Positions 1 through 7,592 of a stretch of DNA of 64,000 nt are shown here, in pieces. The stretch is from Aminobacter sp. AP02 (lineage in GTDB: Bacteria > Pseudomonadota > Alphaproteobacteria > Rhizobiales > Rhizobiaceae), in the NCBI RefSeq assembly GCF_003148805.1, contig NZ_QGGX01000010.1:62001-126000 (forward strand). The letters are read 5' to 3'. A program made the position numbers and the translations under genes. Below the pieces are notes generated by a model that worked only from the letters and a program-made list of their open reading frames with translations, did no database searches and was not told the origin of the DNA. Position 1 is the stretch's first letter; each line of letters opens with the position of its first letter.

Positions 1-552
1 ATCCCGGCGGTGGAAAACTCGATCTCGGCCAACGCCTTTCGGCCCGGCGACGTGCTGCAAAGCCGCAAGGGCATCACGGTTGAAATCGGCAACACCGACG
101 CCGAAGGGCGCCTCGTGCTGGCAGATGCGCTCGCACTCGCCGACGAGGAGCAGCCGGCTATGCTGATCGACATGGCGACGCTCACGGGTGCCGCGCGCGT
201 GGCGCTTGGACCGGATCTGCCACCCTTCTACACTGACGACGAGGCGCTTGCCGCCGACTTGTCGGCCGCTTCGGTGGCGGTCGAGGATCCGATCTGGCGC
301 ATGCCGCTGTGGAAGCCCTATGACGCGAAGCTGTCGTCGAAGATCGCCGACATGAACAACGTCACCACGGACGGTTTTGCCGGTTCGATTACGGCTGCCC
401 TGTTCCTCAAGCGTTTTGTCGAAAAGACCACCAGCTGGGCGCATTTCGACATCTTTGCCTGGAACCCGACCGACCGCCCGCACGGTCCGATCGGCGGCGA
501 GGCACAGGCCATCCGCGCGCTGGAAAAGGTGATCTCGGCGCGATTTGGGTGA
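1..552 (+). CDS. Leucyl aminopeptidase family protein (M17), 3' part only
   Basis: The reading frame is open at the window edge, so only the last 183 residues are visible. They carry the M17 metallopeptidase signature NTDAEGR (visible residues 31-37), whose Asp and Glu bind the two catalytic metals and whose Arg lies in the active site. Family members are cytoplasmic hexamers that release N-terminal residues from peptides. The C-terminal catalytic domain looks complete and ends with TGA. Start, N-terminal domain and the upstream metal-binding Lys/Asp residues lie outside the window. M17 covers pepA and pepB types, so no symbol is given. A MarR gene follows after about 140 bp. Confidence 0.92.
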   Translation: MPAVENSISANAFRPGDVLQSRKGITVEIGNTDAEGRLVLADALALADEEQPAMLIDMATLTGAARVALGPDLPPFYTDDEALAADLSAASVAVEDPIWRMPLWKPYDAKLSSKIADMNNVTTDGFAGSITAALFLKRFVEKTTSWAHFDIFAWNPTDRPHGPIGGEAQAIRALEKVISARFG

Positions 553-571
553 GACGGGCGCCGGCTCCTCG

Positions 572-620
572 CCTCAACGTAGCGGGGGGCCGGGTCCTGA
601 ATTTTGGGGTGACGTTGAGG
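572..620. repeat. Inverted repeat downstream of the aminopeptidase gene
   Basis: Perfect 9-bp arms, CCTCAACGT (572-580) and ACGTTGAGG (612-620), enclose 31 bp. The element sits 20 bp after the aminopeptidase stop. No T-tract follows, so a classical terminator is doubtful. It may stabilise the mRNA 3' end or be a remnant intergenic palindrome. Confidence 0.4.
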
Positions 621-693
621 GGGCATTGCGGTTGCGCCGCCTTGCCCTTGCCTCAAAGTCTCATTTGAATGAAACGGAACCGAAACAATTAGC

Positions 694-1059
694 GTGGATG
701 CTGGCTTCATGCCGATCGCGTTGCGTCCTAGCCAGTCATTGAGATTGTTGCAGCAATTTACCCTGTCCGAGGTGCGTGACGACGCGCCCGACTTGACGCT
801 GCGCCAGATGGCGATCCTTCTCACCATATATCTCGACCCGCCGCCACACACCGTGCGCGGGCTGGCCGCCCGGCTCGGCGTCAGCAAGCCGGTCATCACC
901 CGCGCGCTCGACACGATGGGCGCGCTCAAGCTGGTGTCGCGCCACCGCGACCAACTCGACAAGCGCAACGTCCTGATCCGGCGCACTGTCGAAGGGGCGC
1001 TCTATGTCGAGCGCCTGGGCGATGCTATCATTGCCAAAGCAATGGAGCTTCCGATTTGA
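694..1059 (+). CDS. MarR-type winged-helix transcriptional regulator
   Basis: A 121-residue cytoplasmic DNA-binding protein. Residues about 25-100 form a winged helix-turn-helix: a helix ending in TLRQMAILL, then LAARLGVSKPVITRALDTM as the HTH and recognition helix, then a wing rich in Arg/Asp (RHRDQLDKRNVLIRR). This is the MarR layout, slightly short for the family. ATG at 709 is an alternative start five residues in; neither has a strong ribosome-binding site. The stop overlaps the TTG start of the NlpC/P60 gene by four bases (TTGA), so the two are probably translationally coupled. Its target is unknown; coupling suggests a cell-envelope role. Confidence 0.8.
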   Translation: MDAGFMPIALRPSQSLRLLQQFTLSEVRDDAPDLTLRQMAILLTIYLDPPPHTVRGLAARLGVSKPVITRALDTMGALKLVSRHRDQLDKRNVLIRRTVEGALYVERLGDAIIAKAMELPI

Positions 1060-1916
1060 CCGCCCGAGACAGCCGCCTTCACGCCTTCCGCCCGGACCTT
1101 GCCGATGCCCGCCTTGAGGGCGAAGTCGCAGCGGAGAGATTTGTCTCTGGGCGCCCGGCGCGCATTTCCGTGCCGGTTGCCGACGTCCGCAAGGCGCCGC
1201 GCCCTGATGCCGGCGTCAACACGCAGCTGCTCTATGGCGACGACGTCCTGGTCTTCGAGGAGGCCGAAGGTTTTGCCTGGCTCCAAGCCGAGCGCGACGG
1301 TTATGTCGGTTACGTCTCTGCGGGCGACCTTGCTCCGCGCGGGCCTGTGCCGACCCATGTCGTCACGGCCCTTCGCACCTTCGTCTACCCCGGCCCCGAC
1401 ATGAAGCTGCCGCGCAGTTCGGTCTTGTCGCTGGGCGCGCGTGTGGCAATCACCGGTTATGCCGAAACGCGCGGCACCGGCTACGCATTGCTGGCTTCGG
1501 GAGAGGCGCTCGTCACCCAGCACCTCGCACCGGTCGAAGCCAAGGCCGGCGATTTCGTTTCGGTCGCAGAACGGCTGATCGACACGCCATATCTCTGGGG
1601 CGGCTTCAGCGCCTTCGGGATCGATTGTTCCGGGCTGGTGCAACTGTCGATGCGCATGGCTGGACGCAATGTGCTGCGCGATTCCGACATGCAGGAGGCT
1701 TCGCTCGGCACGCAAGTAGACGCGGGCGCCGATTTTTCGAGACTTCGGCGCGGTGACCTCGTCTTCTGGAAGGGCCATGTCGCCATCATGACCGACGCCG
1801 AGATGATGATCCACGCCAACGGCCATACAATGACCGTTGCCCGCGAGGGCCTGCGCGAGGCCATCGACCGCATTGGCTACCTCTATGGTGGCCCGACGGC
1901 TTTCAGGCGGCCTTAG
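1056..1916 (+). CDS. NlpC/P60 family peptidase with N-terminal SH3-like region
   Basis: A 286-residue protein. The C-terminal half is an NlpC/P60 (C40) domain. The catalytic Cys is Cys191 in the DCSGLVQLS motif, and the His is His241 in WKGHVAIMTD. The enzymes cut gamma-D-Glu-meso-diaminopimelate or similar bonds in peptidoglycan stem peptides. Residues about 30-150 look like two bacterial SH3-like segments, the usual wall-binding part. No signal peptide is visible, so a cytoplasmic murein-peptide role (recycling) fits better than an exported hydrolase. The start is TTG at 1056, overlapping the stop of the MarR gene. Such peptidases are often found beside M17 aminopeptidases in rhizobia, consistent with peptide recycling. 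Confidence 0.88.
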   Translation: MTARDSRLHAFRPDLADARLEGEVAAERFVSGRPARISVPVADVRKAPRPDAGVNTQLLYGDDVLVFEEAEGFAWLQAERDGYVGYVSAGDLAPRGPVPTHVVTALRTFVYPGPDMKLPRSSVLSLGARVAITGYAETRGTGYALLASGEALVTQHLAPVEAKAGDFVSVAERLIDTPYLWGGFSAFGIDCSGLVQLSMRMAGRNVLRDSDMQEASLGTQVDAGADFSRLRRGDLVFWKGHVAIMTDAEMMIHANGHTMTVAREGLREAIDRIGYLYGGPTAFRRP

Positions 1917-1998
1917 AGCGCCGTGCGTCCGTAATTCATTGAATCTTCGCATCGTGCTTTCCGGAAATCGATTCCGATTTCCGGGCTGATGCGCCAGG
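1914..1998. repeat. Dispersed palindromic intergenic element, copy 1
   Basis: Lies between the stops of the NlpC/P60 gene and the convergent reductase. The core is a near-perfect palindrome: arms CCGGAAATCG (1961-1970) and CGATTTCCGG (1975-1984) with a 4-bp loop. The outer sequence (AGAGCG, GTGCGTCCG, CGCATCGTGCTTTCC) recurs at 34305-34402, and the core recurs degenerately near 42900. It may double as a bidirectional terminator. It resembles the mosaic palindromic elements known from rhizobial genomes. Confidence 0.7.
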
Positions 1999-2008
1999 CC
2001 ACCGAGAA

Positions 2009-2953
2009 TCAATAACCCGCGTTGCGGTCAACCACGTGTTGAAGCGCTTCGCCGCGCTCGAATGCATCCATCTGCTTGAGCATGGGTGCCACCAGATGCG
2101 CCGGATCGGAGGTCGCGGCCGCGTGCGGGGTGACGAACACCTTGGGGTGGTTCCACATCGGGCTGGTCTTGGGCAGCGGCTCGACCTCGAAGACGTCGAG
2201 GCTGGCTTCCTTCAGCGTGCCGTCGTCAAGCGCGCGCAATATGTCGGCGTCGCGCTGCAGCCTGCCACGTCCGGCATTGATCAGCACTGCACCGCCAAGG
2301 CCATTGCGCCGGCGCAACTCCTTGAGCAGGCCGTAGTTGATGATGCCCTTTGTGGCGTCGGTCAGCGGCAGCAGAACCACGAGAATGTCGGTGGCATTGA
2401 GAAACGGCACCAGTCCTGCGTCGCCGCTGAAGGTGGTTACGCCCGCGACCTCCTGCGGCCTTCGGCTCCAGCCATTGATGCGGAAGCCCACGGCTTTTAG
2501 CACCTCAGCGGACGCGCGGCCAAGATTGCCCATACCCATGATGCCGACCGAAATGTCTTCTGCAGGCCTCTGGGGCGGCTCGTGCCAGGTCTTCTTGGTT
2601 TGCTGCGTGCGGTAGAGTTGGCCCTGGCGATGATGGTCGAGAACGCGCCACAGCACGTATTCGGTCATGTATTGCGTCAGGTTGTCGGCGACCACGCGCA
2701 CGATCGGCACATCGGGCAGGCCGGGATCGGCAAAAACGTGGTCGACACCGGCACCGATCGAAAAGATCGCCTTGAGGTTGGGCAGCTTGGCGAGCGTGCC
2801 CGGCTTCTGCTTCCAGACGACGGCATATTCGATCGAAGGATCGGCAGCACCATCGGGTTCGAGCACCACTTCACGCTCGGCTGAAAGCAGTTCATACCAG
2901 CGTTGCGGACTGAAGCCTGTGATCGAAAGAAGAATCTTGCCCTTGTCCGCCAT
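2009..2953 (-). CDS. ghrA: Glyoxylate/hydroxypyruvate reductase A-type 2-hydroxyacid dehydrogenase
   Basis: A 314-residue cytoplasmic enzyme of the D-2-hydroxyacid dehydrogenase superfamily. The Rossmann glycine motif is GIMGMGNLG (137-145). Catalytic residues are Arg229 (INAGRG), Glu258 (DVFEVEPL) and His277 (TPHAAA). The short N-terminal catalytic lobe with the SIGAGVDHV stretch is typical of GhrA, which reduces glyoxylate and hydroxypyruvate with NADPH. It follows the Yej ATPase gene by 15 bp on the same strand and is probably co-transcribed with it. Substrate choice within the superfamily cannot be fixed from sequence alone. Confidence 0.85.
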   Translation of the reverse strand: MADKGKILLSITGFSPQRWYELLSAEREVVLEPDGAADPSIEYAVVWKQKPGTLAKLPNLKAIFSIGAGVDHVFADPGLPDVPIVRVVADNLTQYMTEYVLWRVLDHHRQGQLYRTQQTKKTWHEPPQRPAEDISVGIMGMGNLGRASAEVLKAVGFRINGWSRRPQEVAGVTTFSGDAGLVPFLNATDILVVLLPLTDATKGIINYGLLKELRRRNGLGGAVLINAGRGRLQRDADILRALDDGTLKEASLDVFEVEPLPKTSPMWNHPKVFVTPHAAATSDPAHLVAPMLKQMDAFERGEALQHVVDRNAGY

Positions 2954-2968
2954 GCCCTGCCCTTGATG

Positions 2969-4597
2969 CTATTCGCTGACCACGCCGGTCGGCGCTGTTT
3001 CGATCTTGAACGCCGCCGAGATCAGCGCCCGAGTGTAGTCTGTTTGCGGGCGCTCGAAAATCTGCTCGGACGGCCCCGCCTCTACCACCTTGCCGTTGCG
3101 CATCACGATGACGTCATTGGCAAGTGCGCGCACCACCTTGAGGTCGTGGCTGATGAACAGATAGGCGAGGTCGTGCTTGGCCTGCAGGCTGCGCAGCAGG
3201 TCGACGACCTGCGCCTGCACGCTCATGTCGAGTGCGGAGGTCGGTTCGTCGAGCATGACGAAGCGCGGCTTGAGCACCATGGCGCGCGCGATGGCGATGC
3301 GCTGGCGCTGGCCGCCTGAGAACTCGTGCGGATAGCGGAAGCGGGTTTCTGGATCGAGGCCGACCTCGCGCAGCACGTCGACGACGGCAACGTCGCGTTC
3401 GGCCGCGGTGAGTTTCGGCTCGTGGATCTTCAGGCCTTCTTCGATGATGTCGGCAATCGACATGCGCGGGCTGAGCGAGCCGAACGGGTCCTGGAACACG
3501 ATCTGGATCTCGCGCCTGAGCGGCCGCATCGCGTTGAAGGTCAGCTTGTCGATCTCGCGGCCGTCGAAATCGATCCGGCCCTGTGACGAGATCATGCGGG
3601 TAAGCGCGAGCCCCAGAGTGGTCTTGCCCGAGCCCGATTCGCCGACGACGCCAACCGTCTGGCCGGCGCGCACGGCGACATCGATGCCATCGACGGCCCT
3701 CACATGATCGACTGTCTTGCGAAAGAAGCCCTGTTTGATCGGAAACCACACCTTCACGTCAGAGCCTGACATCACCGTCTTGGCCGAGGCATTGGCCGCA
3801 GGCGGCTTGCCCTTCGGCTCGGCGGCAAGCAGATGGCGCGTGTAGCTGTGCTGCGGGTTCGCGAAGATCTCCTTCGTTGGCCCCGTTTCGACGATTTGCC
3901 CACGTGTCATCACGCAGACGCGGTCGGCGATGCGCCTGACGATACCGAGGTCGTGGGTGATGAACAGCATCGACATGCCCTTGCGGGACTTCAGCTTGGC
4001 GAGCAGCTCAAGGATCTGCGCCTGAACCGTCACGTCGAGCGCGGTTGTCGGCTCGTCCGCGATCAGCAGTTCGGGCTCGTTGGCAAGCGCCATGGCGATC
4101 ATCACACGCTGGCGCTGACCGCCCGAGAGCTGGTGCGGATAGGCGTCGAGGCGCTTCTCGGGATCGCGGATGCCGACCTCCTCGAGCAGTTCCAGCGTAC
4201 GGGCACGTGCCTGCCTGTCGCGCATGCCCTGGTGCAGCGACAGCACTTCGACGATCTGCCGCTCGATGGTGTGCAGCGGGTTGAGCGAGGTCATCGGCTC
4301 CTGGAAGATCATGGTGATCTTGTTGCCGCGCACCTTGCGCAATGCGTTTTCGTCCAGCGCCAGCAGGTCCTGCCCGCCGAACATGATCCGACCCGAGGGA
4401 TGGCTTGCCGGCGGATAGGGCAGCAGCTTGAGCACCGAAAGGGCGGAGACGGACTTGCCCGAACCGGATTCACCGACCAGCGCTACCGTCTCGCCCTTGG
4501 CGATATCGAAGGAGATGTGGTCGACCGCGGTCGTAGTCAAACCGCCCTGGCTGAAGGCGACGGACAGGTCCTGGACGGAAAGGAGGGGGGAGGTCAA
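2969..4597 (-). CDS. yejF: Peptide ABC transporter, double ATP-binding protein (YejF type)
   Basis: A 542-residue cytoplasmic ATPase made of two ABC domains in one chain. Each has a Walker A motif (GESGSGKS near residue 41; GESGSGKT near 320), an ABC signature (LSGGQRQRV and FSGGQRQRI) and a Walker B ending in DEPT. After each domain sits the short oligopeptide-ABC C-terminal extension. This architecture is that of YejF, which powers the YejBE permease for peptide and microcin C uptake. The start ATG overlaps the VapC stop by four bases (ATGA), so its translation is now coupled to the toxin gene rather than to yejE. Confidence 0.93.
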   Translation of the reverse strand: MTSPLLSVQDLSVAFSQGGLTTTAVDHISFDIAKGETVALVGESGSGKSVSALSVLKLLPYPPASHPSGRIMFGGQDLLALDENALRKVRGNKITMIFQEPMTSLNPLHTIERQIVEVLSLHQGMRDRQARARTLELLEEVGIRDPEKRLDAYPHQLSGGQRQRVMIAMALANEPELLIADEPTTALDVTVQAQILELLAKLKSRKGMSMLFITHDLGIVRRIADRVCVMTRGQIVETGPTKEIFANPQHSYTRHLLAAEPKGKPPAANASAKTVMSGSDVKVWFPIKQGFFRKTVDHVRAVDGIDVAVRAGQTVGVVGESGSGKTTLGLALTRMISSQGRIDFDGREIDKLTFNAMRPLRREIQIVFQDPFGSLSPRMSIADIIEEGLKIHEPKLTAAERDVAVVDVLREVGLDPETRFRYPHEFSGGQRQRIAIARAMVLKPRFVMLDEPTSALDMSVQAQVVDLLRSLQAKHDLAYLFISHDLKVVRALANDVIVMRNGKVVEAGPSEQIFERPQTDYTRALISAAFKIETAPTGVVSE

Positions 4598-4986
4598 ATG
4601 GCGGCCTCGATGTCGGTCATGCGAAAATCGTCACCCTTGAAAAGAAGCGGCTCGCGACGCGCCTTGGCGAGCGCATAGGCAAAGCAGTCGCCGAGGTTGA
4701 GCTTGGCTGCGTGCTTGCCCTTGCCGAATTGCTGGTAGGCTTCGCGGGCAAGGCGTGCCTGATCCGGCGTGATGTCGACTAGCCTTACATTCATGCTGGA
4801 GATGATCTGGTCCAATTTGTCGGAGGTGACACCCATGTCCCCGCGATCGACCCGCAGCGCGACCTCCAGATAATTGACCGGAGACAGGGCTACAGTGTCA
4901 GCCTGTTCGGTCAGAACGTCAGCGAAACGGTATTCTTCCGGTTCCTTGAGCAGGATCGCCAGGATTGCCGAAGCGTCGACGATCAT
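4594..4986 (-). CDS. vapC: VapC-family PIN-domain toxin
   Basis: A 130-residue PIN-domain protein. The acidic residues expected for the Mg-dependent RNase site are visible: Asp4 (MIVDASAIL), Glu41 (NYLEVALR), Asp100 (LGDCFAYALAK) and Asp119/120 (FKGDDF). VapC toxins cleave tRNA or rRNA sites and are held inactive by the partner antitoxin. The start overlaps the vapB stop (ATGA, 4983-4986) and the stop overlaps the yejF start, so the pair sits exactly between yejE and yejF. RNA target unknown. Catalytic residues look intact. Confidence 0.9.
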   Translation of the reverse strand: MIVDASAILAILLKEPEEYRFADVLTEQADTVALSPVNYLEVALRVDRGDMGVTSDKLDQIISSMNVRLVDITPDQARLAREAYQQFGKGKHAAKLNLGDCFAYALAKARREPLLFKGDDFRMTDIEAAI

Positions 4987-5231
4987 TTCGGCAATCCGAA
5001 TTCGTCATACAGGTCCGAATGATCACTGGTCACACCGGGAGGTGGCGGCGGTAGCGAATCCAGGATTTCACGCAGCCGACGCCTTTTCTCCCCGACGTCT
5101 CGCTGTCGATGCAGACGTTCCAGCCGCTCCTCAAGGGCAGTCTGGATCGCCGAAGTCATCGTCTCGCCGGTCTCGGCGGCGAGTTCCTTGGCAAGCCGCT
5201 CCACGGTCGCGTTCTTGATGTTCATTCCCAT
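4983..5231 (-). CDS. vapB: VapB-family antitoxin (Rv0623-like)
   Basis: An 82-residue antitoxin of the type often called Rv0623-like transcription factor: an N-terminal short strand (MNIKNATVERLAKELA), a helix pair around TGETMTSAIQTALEERL, and a charged C-terminal tail (residues 60-82) that should wrap the toxin. ATG at 5231 is preferred because GGAG lies six bases upstream. Earlier in-frame ATGs at 5255 and 5243 fall at or close to the predicted transcript start. The N-terminal half should bind DNA and autoregulate through the inverted repeat just upstream. Confidence 0.87.
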   Translation of the reverse strand: MGMNIKNATVERLAKELAAETGETMTSAIQTALEERLERLHRQRDVGEKRRRLREILDSLPPPPPGVTSDHSDLYDEFGLPK

Positions 5232-5241
5232 GTTTGTCTCC

Positions 5242-5289
5242 ATGGTAGAAAACATAAGAAATTATACCATACATCCAAACTCACTTGAA
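5242..5289 (-). promoter_or_regulatory. vapBC promoter and candidate operator
   Basis: On the minus strand a perfect -10 TATAAT (5261-5266) lies 17 bp from a weak -35 TTCAAG (5284-5289). A perfect inverted repeat ATGGTA (5242-5247) / TACCAT (5265-5270) overlaps the -10 and the predicted start point, the usual place for VapB repression. The -35 lies inside the last codons of yejE, so the module carries its own promoter while embedded in the transporter operon. The stretch is AT-rich compared with its surroundings. Confidence 0.65.
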
Positions 5290-6441
5290 CGTCTTCCTTG
5301 GATCGAAGGCGTCGCGGGTGGCTTCGCCCACGAAGATGAGCAGCGACAGCATCAGCGAAATCACCACGAAACCAGACAGGCCGAGCCAGGGCGCGTTGAG
5401 GTTGCGCTGGCCCTGCTTGAGCAGTTCGCCGAGCGAGGCCGAGCCGGGCGGCAGGCCGAAGCCGAGGAAGTCGAGCGAGGTCAGCGTCGAGATCGAGCTG
5501 TTGAGGATGAAGGGCAGGAAGGTCAGCGTCGCGACCATGGCATTGGGCAGCAGATGGCGGAAAATGATGGTGCGGTTTGGCACGCCGAGCGCGCGCGCCG
5601 CATTCACATATTCGAAGTTGCGGGCGCGCAGGAATTCTGCCCGCACGACGCCGACCAGCGCTACCCAGGAAAACAGCAGCATCAGCCCAAGCAGGATGAA
5701 GAAGCCGGGCGGCAGCACGGCGGCGATGATCAGGAGCAGATAGAGCACCGGGATCGCCGACCAGATTTCGATGAAACGCTGGAACAGGAGATCGGTCCAG
5801 CCGCCGAAGTAACCCTGCATGGCGCCGGCCGAAACGCCGATGAGAGCGGAGCCGACAGTCAGGATCAGGCCAAACAGCACGGAGATGCGGAAACCGTAGA
5901 TGACCCGCGCCAGCACGTCGCGAGCCTGGTCGTCCGTGCCGAGCCAGTTCCAGTTGCCGACCGTACAGTTGGGGTCGTTGGCCCCTTGCGGATAGCGCTG
6001 GCAGCGCACCTCCTTCGGATACATCCAGGACGGCTTGGCAGGTGCCGCCTCGGGGATCTCGTTGTTGGTGGTGCGGTAGGAATAGCGGATCGGCGGCCAG
6101 ATCATCCAGCCATTGGCTGCAATGGCCTCCTGCACCACCGCCATGCGGTAGTCAGTGATGGGCAGGAAGCCTTCATCGCCTAGGAAGGTCTCTTCGCCAT
6201 AGTCCCTCATGATCGGCGAGAAGAACTCGCCCTTGAAGCGGATCAGAAGCGGCCTGTCATTGGCGATGAACTCGGAAAACAGCGACAGGCCGAACAGGAC
6301 AAGGAAGAACCAGAGCGACCAGTAGCCACGACGGTTGGCCTTGAAGTTTTGCCAACGCCGCTTGTTGATCGGCGACAGCCAGGGCCGCTTGACCGGTTTG
6401 GCTACGCCGGCCGGTGTGGCAACAACATCGAGCGCCGACAT
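5281..6441 (-). CDS. yejE: Peptide ABC transporter permease (YejE type)
   Basis: A 386-residue inner-membrane permease. The N-terminal segment (NKRRWQNFKANRRGYWSLW) followed by a transmembrane helix is the OppC_N feature. After a long periplasmic loop (residues about 60-170, containing SYRTTNNEIPEAAPAKPSWM) come five helices of the BPD_transp_1 domain with the EAA-like coupling motif near ARALGVPNRTIIFRHLLPNA. The long loop is characteristic of YejE. It starts one base into the yejB stop (TGATG), so the two permeases are translationally linked. Its natural partner yejF is displaced downstream by vapBC. Confidence 0.93.
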   Translation of the reverse strand: MSALDVVATPAGVAKPVKRPWLSPINKRRWQNFKANRRGYWSLWFFLVLFGLSLFSEFIANDRPLLIRFKGEFFSPIMRDYGEETFLGDEGFLPITDYRMAVVQEAIAANGWMIWPPIRYSYRTTNNEIPEAAPAKPSWMYPKEVRCQRYPQGANDPNCTVGNWNWLGTDDQARDVLARVIYGFRISVLFGLILTVGSALIGVSAGAMQGYFGGWTDLLFQRFIEIWSAIPVLYLLLIIAAVLPPGFFILLGLMLLFSWVALVGVVRAEFLRARNFEYVNAARALGVPNRTIIFRHLLPNAMVATLTFLPFILNSSISTLTSLDFLGFGLPPGSASLGELLKQGQRNLNAPWLGLSGFVVISLMLSLLIFVGEATRDAFDPRKTFK

Positions 6442-7547
6442 CAGACGTCCCTCCGCTCGAAATCGATGCGTGGGTCGATCCAGGTGTAGGTGAGGTCGGA
6501 GATCAGGCCGACGATCAGCCCCATCAGGGAGAAGATGTAGAGATTGGCGAAGACCACGGGATAGTCGCGATCGAGCACAGAGCGGAAGCCAAGCAGGCCG
6601 AGCCCGTCGAGCGAGAAGATGTTTTCAATCAGAAGCGAACCGGTGAAGAAGGCCGAGATGAAGGCGCCGGGGAAACCCGCAATGACGATCAGCATGGCGT
6701 TGCGGAAGACGTGGCCGTAAAGCACCTGGCGCTGCGAGAGGCCCTTGGCGCGGGCGGTCACCACATACTGCTTGCGGATCTCGTCGAGGAACGAGTTCTT
6801 GGTCAAAAGCGTGGTCGTGGCGAAGGCCGAAAGCACCAGCGCAGCCAGGGGCAGGGTGATGTGCCAGAGGTAGTCGACGACCTTGCCACCCAGCGACAGC
6901 TGGTCGAAGTTTTCCGAGGTCAGGCCGCGCAGCGGGAACCAATCGAAGAACGAGCCGCCGGCAAAAAGCACCATCAAAAGAATGGCGAAGAGGAAGGCCG
7001 GGATGGCGTAGCCGACGATGATGACGCCACTGGTCCAGATGTCGAAGGTCGAGCCGTCCTTGACCGCCTTGCGGATGCCGAGCGGGATGGAGATGAGGTA
7101 AGACAGCAGCGTGATCCAGATGCCGAGCGAGATCGACACCGGCATCTTGGAGATGATCAGGTCGAGCACCGAGATGTCGCGGAAATAGCTGTCGCCGAAG
7201 TCGAAGCGCGCATAGTTCCACAACATCATGCCGAAGCGTTCGAGCGGCGGTTTGTCGAAGCCGAACTGCTTCTCGAGCTTGGCGATGAATTCGGGATCGA
7301 GCCCCTGGGCGCCGCGATATTTGGACGAGCCTTCGCTGCCGGACGCGTCGAAATTGTTGCCCCCGACATCACCGCCGCTGCCGCCGGACAGGCGGTCGCC
7401 CGCGTCGCCGCCCTGGCCGGTCAGCTTGGCGATGACCTGCTCCACCGGACCGCCTGGAGCAAACTGGATGACGGCGAACGAGATCGCCATGATGCCGAAA
7501 AGGGTCGGTATCATCAAAAGGATACGGCGGAGGATATAGGCGCCCAT
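6441..7547 (-). CDS. yejB: Peptide ABC transporter permease (YejB type)
   Basis: A 368-residue inner-membrane permease: an N-terminal helix (residues about 8-30), a large periplasmic loop, then five helices of the BPD_transp_1 domain with the coupling helix around [24 protein letters not shown]. The loop contains a Gly/Ser/Asp-rich low-complexity stretch (about residues 45-85) before the conserved [18 protein letters not shown]; a similar loop is a family trait. It forms the heterodimeric channel with YejE and is followed directly by it. A 45-bp gap separates it from the upstream binding-protein gene. Confidence 0.93.
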   Translation of the reverse strand: MGAYILRRILLMIPTLFGIMAISFAVIQFAPGGPVEQVIAKLTGQGGDAGDRLSGGSGGDVGGNNFDASGSEGSSKYRGAQGLDPEFIAKLEKQFGFDKPPLERFGMMLWNYARFDFGDSYFRDISVLDLIISKMPVSISLGIWITLLSYLISIPLGIRKAVKDGSTFDIWTSGVIIVGYAIPAFLFAILLMVLFAGGSFFDWFPLRGLTSENFDQLSLGGKVVDYLWHITLPLAALVLSAFATTTLLTKNSFLDEIRKQYVVTARAKGLSQRQVLYGHVFRNAMLIVIAGFPGAFISAFFTGSLLIENIFSLDGLGLLGFRSVLDRDYPVVFANLYIFSLMGLIVGLISDLTYTWIDPRIDFERRDV

Positions 7548-7592
7548 CAGGCAAGGCTCCTCAGACGGAGCAATGGGGCAGGGATAGAAATC

